This document shows positions 1-10,441 of a stretch of DNA of 64,000 nt, in pieces. A program made the position numbers and the translations under genes. Every line of letters starts with the position of its first letter. The first letter of the stretch is position 1. The notes under the pieces were generated by a model. The model saw nothing but the letters and a program-made list of their open reading frames with translations. It was not told the DNA's origin and searched no databases. The DNA is from Cellulomonas sp. NS3 (GTDB lineage: Bacteria; Actinomycetota; Actinomycetes; Actinomycetales; Cellulomonadaceae). The stretch is from assembly GCF_024757985.1 (NCBI RefSeq), contig NZ_CP103289.1, positions 1,984,001 through 2,048,000 on the forward strand, given 5' to 3'.

Positions 1-5
1 ACGTC

Positions 6-21
6 CTCCACTCTCCTCCAC
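6..21 (-). promoter_or_regulatory. Pair of GTGGAG boxes (MraZ-box-like) facing away from mraZ
   Basis: CTCCAC occurs at 6-11 and again at 16-21, that is GTGGAG twice on the minus strand with a 10-bp period. The 20 bases at 5-24, read on the minus strand, match 79-98 on the plus strand at 18 of 20 positions, so this is an inverted copy of the boxes in front of mraZ. MraZ proteins bind short G-rich direct repeats repeated about every 10 bp. The array may continue left of the window, so the copy number is unknown. Confidence 0.55.
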
Positions 22-40
22 CCGCTCTGACCTGCGTATC

Positions 41-46
41 TATCGT
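41..46 (+). promoter_or_regulatory. Candidate -10 box for the mraZ/dcw promoter
   Basis: TATCGT fits the actinobacterial TANNNT -10 pattern in the least GC-rich stretch before mraZ. No good -35 is visible. If real, the inverted boxes at 6-21 would cover the -35 region and the boxes at 83-108 would lie in the early transcribed region. TATCTA at 37-42 is an alternative. Confidence 0.35.
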
Positions 47-82
47 GAAGACGGGGTGAAACACCGATCATTCCCGTTGCGG

Positions 83-108
83 GTGGAGGGAAGTGGAGTA
101 GCGTGGAG
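83..108 (+). promoter_or_regulatory. MraZ operator: three GTGGAG direct repeats, 10-bp period
   Basis: GTGGAG lies at 83-88, 93-98 and 103-108, exactly ten bases apart, so all three face the same side of the helix. In other bacteria MraZ represses its own operon by binding three or four such short repeats between the promoter and mraZ. Position (78 bases before the mraZ start), spacing and sequence type all fit that role. Confidence 0.8.
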
Positions 109-185
109 CCACTTGGTGAGCACTGGATGAGAAGCCTTCACGAGACCCGGGACGCGAGTGATGACGACGAGCAGAGGGGGCCGCC

Positions 186-662
186 GTGAGCAGCGAGTCG
201 AGCCTCAGCGGCTTCGGCTCGTACGCGCCGTTCCTCGGGACGTACACCCCCCGTTTGGACGACAAGGGGCGGCTGATCCTGCCGGCGAAGTTCCGGTCGC
301 AGCTCGCGCCCGGGCTGGTCATGACGCGCGGCCAGGAGCGCTGCCTGTTCCTGCTGCCGATGGACGAGTTCCGGCGGATGCACGAGCAGATCCGGCAGGC
401 GCCCGTGACGAGCAAGCAGGCGCGGGACTACCTGCGCGTGTTCCTGTCCGGTGCGAGCGACGAGATGCCGGACAAGCAGGGGCGCATCTCGATCCCGCCC
501 ATGCTCCGCACCTACGCGGGGCTGGACCGGGAGGTCGCGGTGATCGGTGCGGGCACCCGCGTCGAGATCTGGGACCTCGCGGCGTGGGAGACGTACCTCG
601 CCGAGCAGGAGGCCGGCTACGCCGAGACGGCGGAGGAGGTCTTCCCGCACGGACCGTTCTGA
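186..662 (+). CDS. mraZ: Transcriptional regulator MraZ
   Basis: DNA-binding regulator of the dcw cluster, 158 aa, slightly longer than the usual 140-150. It has two SpoVT/AbrB-like halves, each with the family DxxxR motif: DDKGR near residue 23 and DKQGR near residue 97. The family forms a ring-shaped oligomer that binds direct repeats before its own gene and normally represses the operon. The GTG start at 186 is preceded by AGGGGG at about 7 nt. The core normally starts near [14 protein letters not shown], so about 15 residues are an N-terminal extension. The next gene is 213 bases on, and that spacer carries only a small hairpin. Confidence 0.97.
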   Translation: MSSESSLSGFGSYAPFLGTYTPRLDDKGRLILPAKFRSQLAPGLVMTRGQERCLFLLPMDEFRRMHEQIRQAPVTSKQARDYLRVFLSGASDEMPDKQGRISIPPMLRTYAGLDREVAVIGAGTRVEIWDLAAWETYLAEQEAGYAETAEEVFPHGPF

Positions 663-746
663 TCCACGACTGACGCCCACCGCACGAGCAGCAGGACCGC
701 ACGACCAGGCCGCGAGGCCGCCCGGTGAGATCTCCTCCCGTCCGTT

Positions 747-769
747 CTGACGCACTTCCCCGGCGTCAG
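747..769 (+). other. Hairpin in the mraZ-rsmH spacer
   Basis: CTGACGC at 747-753 and GCGTCAG at 763-769 form a perfect 7-bp stem with a 9-nt loop. The 213-base spacer (663-875) holds no convincing gene or promoter. No T-run follows, so the hairpin is more likely a processing or pausing element than a terminator, if it matters at all. Confidence 0.35.
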
Positions 770-875
770 AGGGCCGGTGGGGGATCTGGTCGGACGGCGG
801 AGGGGCCGTTCGACTACACACGACGCGGCGTCACGAGGGGCCGCGCTGCCGGGCACGAGCGCGAGAGGAGGGGTG

Positions 876-1898
876 ATGACCGCGGACGACGAGCAGCAGG
901 CGGTCGACGCTGCGACACGGCACACCCCGGTCCTCCTCGAGCGGTGCGTCGAGCTGCTCGCCCCGGCGCTCGACGCCCCCGGCTCCGTGCTCGTCGACGC
1001 GACGCTCGGCATGGGCGGCCACACCGAGGGCGTCCTGCGTGCGCTGCCGCACGCCAGGGTCGTCGGCCTCGACCGCGACCCGCAGGCGCTCGCGCTCGCG
1101 GGCCGGCGCCTCGAGGCGTTCGGCGACCGCTTCACCGGTGTGCACGCGGTGTACGACGAGATGCCCGACGTGCTGCGCCGGCTCGGGCTGGCGTCCGTCC
1201 AGGGCGTCCTCATGGACCTCGGCGTCTCCTCGCTGCAGCTCGACGAGACGTCCCGCGGGTTCTCCTATTCCCAGGACGCACCGCTCGACATGCGCATGGA
1301 CGCCACCACGGGCATCACCGCGGCCGACGTGCTGAACACGTACGACGAGAAGGCGATCGCCCGCATCCTGCGCGTCTACGGGGAGGAGCGCTTCGCCGGG
1401 CGGATCGCGCGCGAGGTCGTGCGCCGCCGTGCCGAGGCGCCGCTGACCCGCACCGGCGAGCTCGTCGACGTCCTGCGTGCGGCGATCCCGGCGGCGGGGC
1501 GCAAGACGGGCGGCAATCCCGCCAAGCGGACGTTCCAGGCGCTGCGCATCGAGGTGAACGGCGAGCTCGAGGTGCTCGAGCGGGCGCTGCCGGCCGCGGT
1601 CGAGTGCCTGGCCGTCGGCGGGCGCATCGTCGTCGAGGCCTACCACTCGCTCGAGGACCGCCTCGTCAAGCGGGCCCTCGCCGTCGGCGCGACGTCGAGC
1701 GCGCCCCCCGGACTGCCCGTCGAGCCCGAGACGCACCAGCCGTACCTCCGGCTGCTCACGCGAGGCGCCGAGGAGGCGGACGACACCGAGCGCGAGCGCA
1801 ATCCGCGCTCGCAGTCCGTCCGCCTCCGCGCCGCCGAGCGACTTCGCCCCACCCCGCACCACCTGCGCGCCACCACCGCGCCGAGGAGATCCGCATGA
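876..1898 (+). CDS. rsmH: 16S rRNA m4C1402 methyltransferase RsmH (MraW)
   Basis: Adds the N4-methyl group to C1402 of 16S rRNA using S-adenosylmethionine, tuning the ribosomal P site. 340 aa from ATG 876, chosen because AGGAGG at 866-871 is well placed and because HTPVLL, the usual family opening, follows at residue 16. Family motifs: [12 protein letters not shown] (SAM loop, near 41), GLDRD (near 65), [19 protein letters not shown] and EAYHSLEDR. It is the normal second gene of dcw clusters. The last four bases overlap ftsL (ATGA), so the two are probably translationally coupled. Confidence 0.97.
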   Translation: MTADDEQQAVDAATRHTPVLLERCVELLAPALDAPGSVLVDATLGMGGHTEGVLRALPHARVVGLDRDPQALALAGRRLEAFGDRFTGVHAVYDEMPDVLRRLGLASVQGVLMDLGVSSLQLDETSRGFSYSQDAPLDMRMDATTGITAADVLNTYDEKAIARILRVYGEERFAGRIAREVVRRRAEAPLTRTGELVDVLRAAIPAAGRKTGGNPAKRTFQALRIEVNGELEVLERALPAAVECLAVGGRIVVEAYHSLEDRLVKRALAVGATSSAPPGLPVEPETHQPYLRLLTRGAEEADDTERERNPRSQSVRLRAAERLRPTPHHLRATTAPRRSA

Positions 1899-2317
1899 GT
1901 GCTCAGTCCGCCCTCCGCGTCGCCCCTGCCCGTGCACCCCGCCCGAGCTCTCCGCAGGCGGCCCCGCAGACGACGCCGCGGCTGCTGCTCGTCCGGGCGC
2001 CGGCACAGACCCGCACACGCGTGCCGTTCGTGCTGGTGTGCATGGCGATCCTCGGCGGCGCCCTGCTGACCGCGCTGCTGCTCAACACGACGATGGCGAG
2101 CGGGGCCTACGAGAAGCACGACCTCGACCGCGAGCTCGCGCGCCTCTCGGTGCAGGAGCAGGACCTCGCCGCCGAGCTCGACCGGCGCAGCTCGCCGAGC
2201 GAGCTCGCCGCCGCGGCGCGTGCGCTCGGCATGGTCCGGGCGACGAGCCCGGCGTGGCTCCAGCTGTCCGACGGCTCGGTGCTCGGCGCCCCGACACCGG
2301 TCGGAGCGGCCGGATGA
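1895..2317 (+). CDS. ftsL: Cell division protein FtsL
   Basis: Small bitopic divisome protein, 140 aa. A basic Pro/Ala-rich cytoplasmic tail of about 45 residues is followed by one membrane segment (about 46-66, [20 protein letters not shown]) and a short extracytoplasmic coiled coil beginning near [20 protein letters not shown]. FtsL forms a complex with DivIC/FtsB and FtsQ that activates FtsW-FtsI. Sequence conservation in the family is low, so the call rests on topology, size and position between rsmH and ftsI. It starts inside the rsmH stop (ATGA); its own stop overlaps an ATG at 2314. Confidence 0.9.
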   Translation: MSAQSALRVAPARAPRPSSPQAAPQTTPRLLLVRAPAQTRTRVPFVLVCMAILGGALLTALLLNTTMASGAYEKHDLDRELARLSVQEQDLAAELDRRSSPSELAAAARALGMVRATSPAWLQLSDGSVLGAPTPVGAAG

Positions 2318-2722
2318 CGGGCCGGGCCCCGGTGCGCACGACGGCGCCGGCGGCCCGGCGCGCCCCCGCGGGGACGGACCCGCGCCGTGACGCGTCGCGA
2401 CCCGGCTCCGTCGACCGCGACGGGCTCCTGCGTGAGAGCGCGGCCCGCACCGGCTCCGTGCGCGACGACCGGGCGCGCCCGGGCGGTCCGCGCGAGGTCG
2501 ACCGGTCCGTCGACGCCGCCCGCCCCGCCCAGCAGCGCACGCCCCGCGGCGGCGCCGCCGGCCTGCGCTCGGTGCCCGGGCCCGTGGCCGCCCACGACGA
2601 GCCCGTGGGCTCCACGCCGCGGGGGGCCACCTCGGCGATCGGTGCGCGCCGCCGTCGCGGCGAGTCCGCGCCGGCGGGGGGGCCGGCGCGTGTCGCGACG
2701 CCGCGCGCGTCGGGCGCCCCCC
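2314..2722 (+). other. Out-of-frame candidate N-terminus of FtsI
   Basis: ATG 2314 overlaps the ftsL stop as ATGA, like most gene junctions here, but opens a frame one base off the ftsI catalytic frame. From 2314 to about 2680 this frame has the better codon composition (many GAC, GAG, CTC and GTC; acidic and basic residues mixed), while the ftsI frame there is Cys- and Trp-rich and looks non-coding. From about 2725 the ftsI frame looks right. A G7 run (2676-2682) and a C6 run (2717-2722) lie at the switch. Removing one base there would join the frames. Confidence 0.5.
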
Positions 2723-4792
2723 GCCACCGCCGCCCGCTCCGCCTCCCCGCGCACGTCCACCGGGCGCGCGTCGACCCCACGCGCCTCGGCCCCGCGCACC
2801 GCCGCGCCGCGCACGGCCCGCCCGGGCGACTCGGCGCCGCAGACGGCCGCCCCGCGCACGTCAGGGCGAGCCGCGACGGGCGGCGCCGCGCTCCGCACGT
2901 CCGCCCCGCGTGCCGCCGCATCCTCGACGCGCACGCCGCCGGCGGGCAACCGGGTGCTGCGCCCCGGCGCGGACGGACGCACCGCGGTGCGGCGCGGTCT
3001 CGTCCCGTCCGCCGGCGTCCGGGTCCCCGCCCGCCGCGTCCCCCCGCCACCGGCGCCGCCGCGCGAGCCCGCGGACCCGCACCGCCGCCAGGCCGTGCTC
3101 ACGGTGCTCGTGCTCGTGCTGCTCACGGTGTTCGCGGGCCGCCTCGTGTACATCCAGGGGTTCCAGGGCGAGGCGATCGCGGCGGAGGCGCTCGCGGAGC
3201 GGCTCTCGTACGCCGAGCTCATCGCGGCACGCGGCCAGATCACGGACGCGAACGGCAAGCCGCTCGCGACCTCGGTCGAGCGCTACACGATGCACGTCAA
3301 CCAGCGCGAGCTCGCCAAGTGGGAGCTCAAGGGGAGCGACCCGCTCGTCGCCGGTCCGGCGGGCGCCGCGGCGAGGATCGCGCCGATCCTCGGCATGAAC
3401 CCGGCCGAGCTGGGCGCGGTGCTCACCGGCGACGCCAAGTACAGGGTCGTGCAGCGCGACGTGCTGCCCGCGCAGGTCCGCGCGATCCGCGACCTCAAGA
3501 TCTACTCGATCGGTTTCGACCCGACGCCCAAGCGGGTGTACCCGAACGGCATCGTCGCCGGGAACCTGCTCGGCTGGGTCAACCGCGAGGGCCAGGGCGC
3601 GTCGGGGCTCGAGGCCCTGCTCGACGACCGGCTCGCCGGCACGCCGGGTGTCGCGGTGTGGGAGCGGGGGCGCCTCGGGCAGGAGATCCCGGGCGGGTTC
3701 CAGGACGGGACGAGCCCGCAGGCAGGCGACAGCGTGCAGCTCACGCTGCTCAACGACCTGCAGTTCTACGCCCAGGAGGCGATCGACGCACGGGTTGCCG
3801 AGACGGGGGCCAGCTCGGGGGTCATCGTCGTCCTCGACCCGCGGACGGGCGAGCTGCTCGCGCTGGCCGACTCGGGCGCGGTCGACCCCAACCAGCCGTC
3901 GGCCGGGAACCTGCGCGGATCGAGCGCGATCTCGGACGTCTTCGAGCCGGGCTCGACCGCCAAGGTCGTGACGATGGCGGCGGCGCTCGAGCTCGGCCTC
4001 ACGACGCCGACGACGCCGTACGAGGTCCCGTACCAGTACACGACGGCGAACGAGCAGACGTTCAAGGACTCGCACGAGCACGCCGGCCTCAAGCTCACGA
4101 CGACGGGGGTGCTCGCGGAGTCGTCGAACACGGGCACGGTGATGATCGGGCAGGACATCCCGCAGCAGGTGCGGCACGACTACCTCGCGAAGTTCGGCTT
4201 CGGCTCCCGGCTCGGGATCGAGCTGCCCAACGAGTCGAAGGGCCTGCTGCACCCCTCCGAGGACTGGGACGGCCGCACCAAGTACGCCGTCCTGTTCGGT
4301 CAGGGCGTCTCGGTGACCGCGCTCCAGGCGACGTCGGTGTTCGCGACGATCGCCAACGACGGCGTGCGGGTCGAGCCGCACCTCATCAAGGGCTGGACGG
4401 CGGCCGACGGCACGCCCCAGCCGGTCGCGCCGCCCGCGTCGACGCAGGTCGTCTCGCCGCAGACCGCGGACACCGTGCTCACGATGCTCGAGAGCGCGGT
4501 CGACGAGGGCACCGGCGGCAACGCCGCGATCCCGGGCTACCGCGTGGCGGGCAAGACGGGGACGGCGCAGAAGTTCAACCCGAACGGCATCACGGCGTCG
4601 TTCATCGGCGTGGCGCCGGCGGACGACCCGAGGATCGCCGTCGGGGTGTTCCTGCAGGACCCGCGCTCGTCGGAGTGGGGCGGCACGGTCGCGGCGCCGG
4701 TCTTCAGCGACGTCGCCGGCTTCGCGCTCCAGGAGCTCGGCGTCGCCCCGTCGGGCGTGCCCGCGCAGCTGTTCCCGACCACGTGGGAGTGA
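2387..4792 (+). CDS. ftsI: Septal transpeptidase FtsI (PBP3, class B PBP)
   Basis: Cross-links septal peptidoglycan together with FtsW. Class B penicillin-binding protein with one membrane segment near residues 236-256 (AVLTVLVLVLLTVFAGRL), a dimerisation domain and a transpeptidase domain with all three catalytic motifs: STAK at 523-526 (nucleophile Ser523), SSN at 579-581 and KTGT at 723-726. The 801-aa reading from GTG 2387 is longer than usual because of a Pro/Ala/Arg/Thr-rich cytoplasmic region of about 235 residues. The start is uncertain: 2387 has no clear ribosome-binding site, and a coupled ATG at 2314 lies in another frame (separate entry). Assembly error, real frameshift or a later in-frame start are all possible. 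Everything from the membrane segment onward is secure. Confidence 0.93.
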   Translation: MTRRDPAPSTATGSCVRARPAPAPCATTGRARAVRARSTGPSTPPAPPSSARPAAAPPACARCPGPWPPTTSPWAPRRGGPPRRSVRAAVAASPRRRGGRRVSRRRARRAPPATAARSASPRTSTGRASTPRASAPRTAAPRTARPGDSAPQTAAPRTSGRAATGGAALRTSAPRAAASSTRTPPAGNRVLRPGADGRTAVRRGLVPSAGVRVPARRVPPPPAPPREPADPHRRQAVLTVLVLVLLTVFAGRLVYIQGFQGEAIAAEALAERLSYAELIAARGQITDANGKPLATSVERYTMHVNQRELAKWELKGSDPLVAGPAGAAARIAPILGMNPAELGAVLTGDAKYRVVQRDVLPAQVRAIRDLKIYSIGFDPTPKRVYPNGIVAGNLLGWVNREGQGASGLEALLDDRLAGTPGVAVWERGRLGQEIPGGFQDGTSPQAGDSVQLTLLNDLQFYAQEAIDARVAETGASSGVIVVLDPRTGELLALADSGAVDPNQPSAGNLRGSSAISDVFEPGSTAKVVTMAAALELGLTTPTTPYEVPYQYTTANEQTFKDSHEHAGLKLTTTGVLAESSNTGTVMIGQDIPQQVRHDYLAKFGFGSRLGIELPNESKGLLHPSEDWDGRTKYAVLFGQGVSVTALQATSVFATIANDGVRVEPHLIKGWTAADGTPQPVAPPASTQVVSPQTADTVLTMLESAVDEGTGGNAAIPGYRVAGKTGTAQKFNPNGITASFIGVAPADDPRIAVGVFLQDPRSSEWGGTVAAPVFSDVAGFALQELGVAPSGVPAQLFPTTWE

Positions 4793-4859
4793 GCCTGCGG
4801 GCCCCGCGTCGACCGGACGGGGGACTCCCGCCGCGCCGCTGGGGCGCCCGCGCCCGGGG

Positions 4860-4865
4860 TAGATT
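4860..4865 (+). promoter_or_regulatory. -10 box TAGATT directly before murE (leaderless)
   Basis: TAGATT ends 6 nt before the murE ATG at 4872, so transcription should begin at or next to the start codon. No Shine-Dalgarno sequence and no -35 consensus is visible. The 79-base ftsI-murE gap holds nothing else. Confidence 0.55.
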
Positions 4866-4871
4866 CTCCCC

Positions 4872-6463
<1,592 letters not shown>

Positions 6464-6467
<4 letters not shown>

Positions 6468-7924
6468 TCGCGCTCACGGCGGCCGACATCGCGGCCGCGA
6501 CCGGCGGCGCGCTGCGCCCGGAGAGCCTGGACCCGCGCACCGTCCTGCACGGGCCCGTCGTCGTCGACTCGCGCCAGGTCGGGCCCGGCTCGCTGTTCGT
6601 CGCGCTGCCCGGCGAGCACGTCGACGGGCACGACTTCGCCGCGGGCGCGGTCGCCGCCGGCGCGTCGCTGGTCGTCGCGGCGCGCGAGCTCACCGGACCC
6701 GGGGGAGAGGCGCTGCCGTGCGTCGTGGTCCCCGACGTCGAGAAGGCGCTCGGCGACCTCGCGCGCGACGTGCTGGTGCGGCTGCGCGAGGCCGCGGTCG
6801 AGCCCGGCGGCTCGGGCCTGCAGGTCGTCGCCGTGACCGGCTCGGTCGGCAAGACCACGACCAAGGACCTCCTCGCGCAGCTGTGCGGTGCGGCGGGCCC
6901 GACGGTCGCGCCCGAGAAGTCGTTCAACAACGAGATCGGCCTTCCGCTGACCGTGCTGCGGGCCGACGAGCAGACGCGCTACCTCGTCCTCGAGATGGGC
7001 GCGAGCGGCATCGGCCACCTCACCTACCTGACCGACATCGCCCCCCCGGACGTCGCGGTCGTGCTGGTCGTCGGCTCGGCGCACCTGGGCGAGTTCGGCG
7101 GGATCGAGGCCGTCGCGCGCGCCAAGTCGGAGCTCGTCGCGGGCCTCGTGCCGGGCGGCACCGCGGTGCTCAACGCGCAGGACGAGCGCGTCATGGCGAT
7201 GGCCGGGCTCGCGAGCGGCGACGTCGTCACGTTCGGCGGCACGCCCGAGGCGACCGTGCGGGCGCGCGACATCCGGCTCGACCGCGCCGGACGGGTCTCG
7301 TTCACGCTCGTGGCGCCCGGACCGGACGGCACCGACGCGAGCGCCCCCGTGCAGCTGCGGCTCGTCGGCGAGCACCACCTGAACAACGCGCTCGCCGCGG
7401 CGGCCGCCTCCCTCGCCGTCGGTCTCCCGCTCGAGCACGTCGCGCGGGTGCTCAGCGCCGCCGACGCGCTCAGCCCGCACCGCATGCACGTCGTCGACCG
7501 CCCCGACGGGGTCACGGTCGTCGACGACTCCTACAACGCCAACCCGGACTCGATGCGGGCCGCGCTCAAGGCCCTCGCGGTGCTCGCCGGGAGGGACCGG
7601 CGCTCGGTCGCGGTGCTCGGGGAGATGCTCGAGCTGGGCCCGGACGCGCGTGCGGAGCACGAGGCGATCGGCCTCATGGTCGTGCGGCTCAACGTCGCGC
7701 TGACCGTGGTGGTCGGGGCGGGCGCGCAGGCGATCGCCGACGGGGCGATGCGTGAGGGCTCGTGGGGCGACGAGGTCGTCGTCGTGCCCGACGTCGACGC
7801 GGCCGAGCGGTTCCTCGCCGAGGAGCTGCGCGCCGGCGACGTCGTCCTCGTGAAGTCGTCGTACGGGTCCGGGCTGTGGCAGCTGGGCGACCGGCTGCTC
7901 GCACCGCAGGAGGTCGCCCCGTGA
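6464..7924 (+). CDS. murF: UDP-MurNAc-tripeptide:D-Ala-D-Ala ligase MurF
   Basis: Adds D-Ala-D-Ala to the UDP-MurNAc tripeptide, finishing the cytoplasmic precursor. 486 aa from GTG 6464, which overlaps the murE stop (GTGA). The Mur-ligase ATP loop reads [11 protein letters not shown] near residue 125; further family signatures are [13 protein letters not shown] and [15 protein letters not shown] in the C-terminal domain. No ddl gene is present in this dcw cluster, so the D-Ala-D-Ala ligase must be encoded elsewhere. The end overlaps mraY (GTGA). Confidence 0.96.
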
Positions 7925-9003
7925 GAGCGGTCCTCATCTCCGGCGGGCTCTCGATGCTCGTCGCGCTGCTCGGCACGCCCCTGTTCATCCGGTTCCTGAT
8001 CCGGCGCCAGTACGGCCAGTTCATCCGGCAGGACGGCCCGACGGCGCACTACACGAAGCGCGGGACGCCCACGATGGGTGGCGTCGTGATCATCGGCGCG
8101 ACGCTGCTCGGCTGGGTCGGCGGCCTCATCGCGACGCAGCAGCTGCCGAGCGTGTCCGCCGTGCTCGTGCTGTTCCTCATGACGGGGCTCGGCACCGTCG
8201 GGTTCCTCGACGACTTCATCAAGATCTCCCGGCAGCGCAGCCTGGGCCTGAAGGCGAAGCCCAAGATCCTCGGCCAGGGGCTCGTCGGCATCACGTTCGC
8301 CGTGGCGGCGCTGCAGTTCCCGAACGCGCAGTTCCGCACGCCGGCGTCGACGCGGGTCTCGTTCATCCGGGACACCGACATCGACCTCGCGTTCGCGGGC
8401 GCGACGGTCGGGCTCATCCTGTTCGTGCTGTGGGCCAACTTCCTCATCACGGCGTGGTCCAACGCCGTCAACCTGACCGACGGCCTCGACGGCCTCGCGA
8501 CGGGCGTCTCGCTCATCGTCTTCGGCGCGTACGTGCTCGTGGGCGTGTGGCAGTTCAACCAGAGCTGCCAGTTCCTCGCCACCGCCGGGCCGCGCTGCTA
8601 CGAGGCGCGGGACCCGCTCGACCTCGCGGTCGTGGCGGCGGCGATCACCGGGGCGTGCTTCGGCTTCCTCTGGTGGAACGCGAGCCCGGCGAAGATCTTC
8701 ATGGGCGACACGGGCTCGCTCGCCCTCGGCGGCGCGCTCGCCGGCCTGTCGATCCTCTCCCGGACCGAGATCCTCGCGGCGATCATCGGCGGGATGTTCG
8801 TGCTGGTCGTGCTCTCCGACGTCATCCAGATCGGCTTCTTCCGGATGACCGGCAAACGGGTGTTCAAGATGGCGCCGCTGCACCACCACTTCGAGCTCTC
8901 GGGCTGGGGCGAGGTCACGATCGTCATCCGGTTCTGGATCATCGCCGGGCTGTTCGTCGCCGTCGGTGTCGGCATCTTCTACGGCGAGTGGGTGGCCGGC
9001 TAG
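7921..9003 (+). CDS. mraY: Phospho-MurNAc-pentapeptide translocase MraY
   Basis: Integral membrane enzyme that transfers phospho-MurNAc-pentapeptide to undecaprenyl phosphate, making lipid I. 360 aa, about ten hydrophobic segments. Conserved motifs: GTPTMGG near residue 50, FLDDFIKI (metal and catalytic Asp pair), [23 protein letters not shown], and the cytoplasmic histidine loop [12 protein letters not shown] near the end. GTG 7921 overlaps the murF stop; the TAG stop shares its last base with the murD GTG (TAGTG). Confidence 0.97.
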   Translation: MRAVLISGGLSMLVALLGTPLFIRFLIRRQYGQFIRQDGPTAHYTKRGTPTMGGVVIIGATLLGWVGGLIATQQLPSVSAVLVLFLMTGLGTVGFLDDFIKISRQRSLGLKAKPKILGQGLVGITFAVAALQFPNAQFRTPASTRVSFIRDTDIDLAFAGATVGLILFVLWANFLITAWSNAVNLTDGLDGLATGVSLIVFGAYVLVGVWQFNQSCQFLATAGPRCYEARDPLDLAVVAAAITGACFGFLWWNASPAKIFMGDTGSLALGGALAGLSILSRTEILAAIIGGMFVLVVLSDVIQIGFFRMTGKRVFKMAPLHHHFELSGWGEVTIVIRFWIIAGLFVAVGVGIFYGEWVAG

Positions 9004-10430
9004 TGGACCTCGCACGTCACCGGGTCGTCCTCGCGGGGCTCGGGGTCTCCGGGCGCGCCGCGCTCGAGGTCCTGACGGCCGCCGGGGCGCACGTCGTCAC
9101 CGTCGACCGGAACGCCGCCGACGCCGACGCGTCCGACCCCGCAGCCTTCGTCGCGGGCGGGGGCCTCGACGAGGTCGACCTCGTGGTTGCCTCGCCGGGC
9201 TGGCCGCCGAGCGACCCGCTCCTCGCCGGCGCGCTCGAGCGCGGGGTGCCCGTGTGGAGCGAGGTCGAGCTCGCGTGGCAGCTGCGCGTCGACCGCGCGG
9301 GTGGCGGCGGTCCCGCGCCGTGGCTCGCCGTCACGGGCACCAACGGCAAGACCACGACCGTCGGGATGCTGGCGTCGATCCTGCGCGCCGGCGGCGAGCA
9401 CGCCGCGGCCGTGGGGAACGTCGGGACGCCCGTCGTGCTCGCGGCGACCGACCCGAGCCTCGACGTGCTCGCGGTCGAGCTCTCGAGCTTCCAGCTGCAC
9501 TTCACGCACGCGATGTCGGCGCAGGCCGCGGCGGTGCTCAACGTCGCCGAGGACCACCTCGACTGGCACGGCTCGTTCGACGCGTACGCGGCGGACAAGG
9601 GCCGGGTCTACGAGCGGACGCAGGTCGCGTGCGTGTACAGCGCGGCCGACCCGCGCACCGAGGAGCTCGTGCGCGAGGCCGACGTCGAGGACGGCGCGGT
9701 CGCGGTCGGTTTCACGCTCGGGACCCCGCGCGTGGGCCAGGTCGGCGTCGTCGAGGACGTCCTGGTCGACCGTGGGTTCGCGTCGCTGCGCCACACGCAC
9801 GCCGCCGAGCTCGGGACGCTCGCGGACCTGGCCCACCTCGCGGGGCCGGACGGCGCCGTCCCGCCGCACGTCGTCCAGAACGCTCTCGCCGCGGCGGCGC
9901 TCGCGCTCGCGCACGGGGTCGCACCGGTCGCGGTGCGTGACGGGCTGCGGGCGTACGCCCCGGGCGGGCACCGCATCGAGCGGGTCGCGGAGACCGGCGG
10001 GATCGCGTGGGTCGACGACTCGAAGGCCACGAACCCGCACGCCGCCGCGGCCGCGCTCGCGTCGTTCGAGGCGGGCACGGTCGTGTGGATCGCGGGCGGG
10101 CTGGCGAAGGGCGCGACGTTCGACGAGCTCGTGCGCACGCGACGCGACCGGCTGCGCGGCGTCGTGCTGATCGGCGTCGACCAGCAGCCGCTGCGCGACG
10201 CGCTCGACCGACACGCGCCCGAGGTTCCCGTGGTCTCCGTCGATCCCGGTGACACTGGATCGGTGATGACCCGCGCCGTCGACTCCGCGCGCACGCTCGC
10301 CGGGACGCAGACCCCCGCCACCGTGCTGCTCGCCCCGGCGTGCGCGTCCATGGACCAGTTCACCTCGTACGCCGAGCGCGGGGACGCGTTCGCCGCGGCC
10401 GTCCGGGCACTCGCTCCGGACGCGCCCTGA
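9003..10430 (+). CDS. murD: UDP-MurNAc-L-Ala:D-Glu ligase MurD
   Basis: Adds D-glutamate to UDP-MurNAc-L-Ala in the cytoplasm. 475 aa from GTG 9003. An N-terminal Rossmann-like nucleotide site (VVLAGLGVSGRAAL) is followed by the ATP loop GTNGKTTT near residue 111, the metal/ATP segment NVAEDHLDWHGSF, and the C-terminal GGHRIERV and DDSKATNPHAA motifs typical of MurD. The start shares one base with the mraY stop, so coupling is likely. ftsW follows after 11 bases. Confidence 0.96.
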   Translation: MDLARHRVVLAGLGVSGRAALEVLTAAGAHVVTVDRNAADADASDPAAFVAGGGLDEVDLVVASPGWPPSDPLLAGALERGVPVWSEVELAWQLRVDRAGGGGPAPWLAVTGTNGKTTTVGMLASILRAGGEHAAAVGNVGTPVVLAATDPSLDVLAVELSSFQLHFTHAMSAQAAAVLNVAEDHLDWHGSFDAYAADKGRVYERTQVACVYSAADPRTEELVREADVEDGAVAVGFTLGTPRVGQVGVVEDVLVDRGFASLRHTHAAELGTLADLAHLAGPDGAVPPHVVQNALAAAALALAHGVAPVAVRDGLRAYAPGGHRIERVAETGGIAWVDDSKATNPHAAAAALASFEAGTVVWIAGGLAKGATFDELVRTRRDRLRGVVLIGVDQQPLRDALDRHAPEVPVVSVDPGDTGSVMTRAVDSARTLAGTQTPATVLLAPACASMDQFTSYAERGDAFAAAVRALAPDAP

Positions 10431-10441
10431 GGCCCGCGGCC

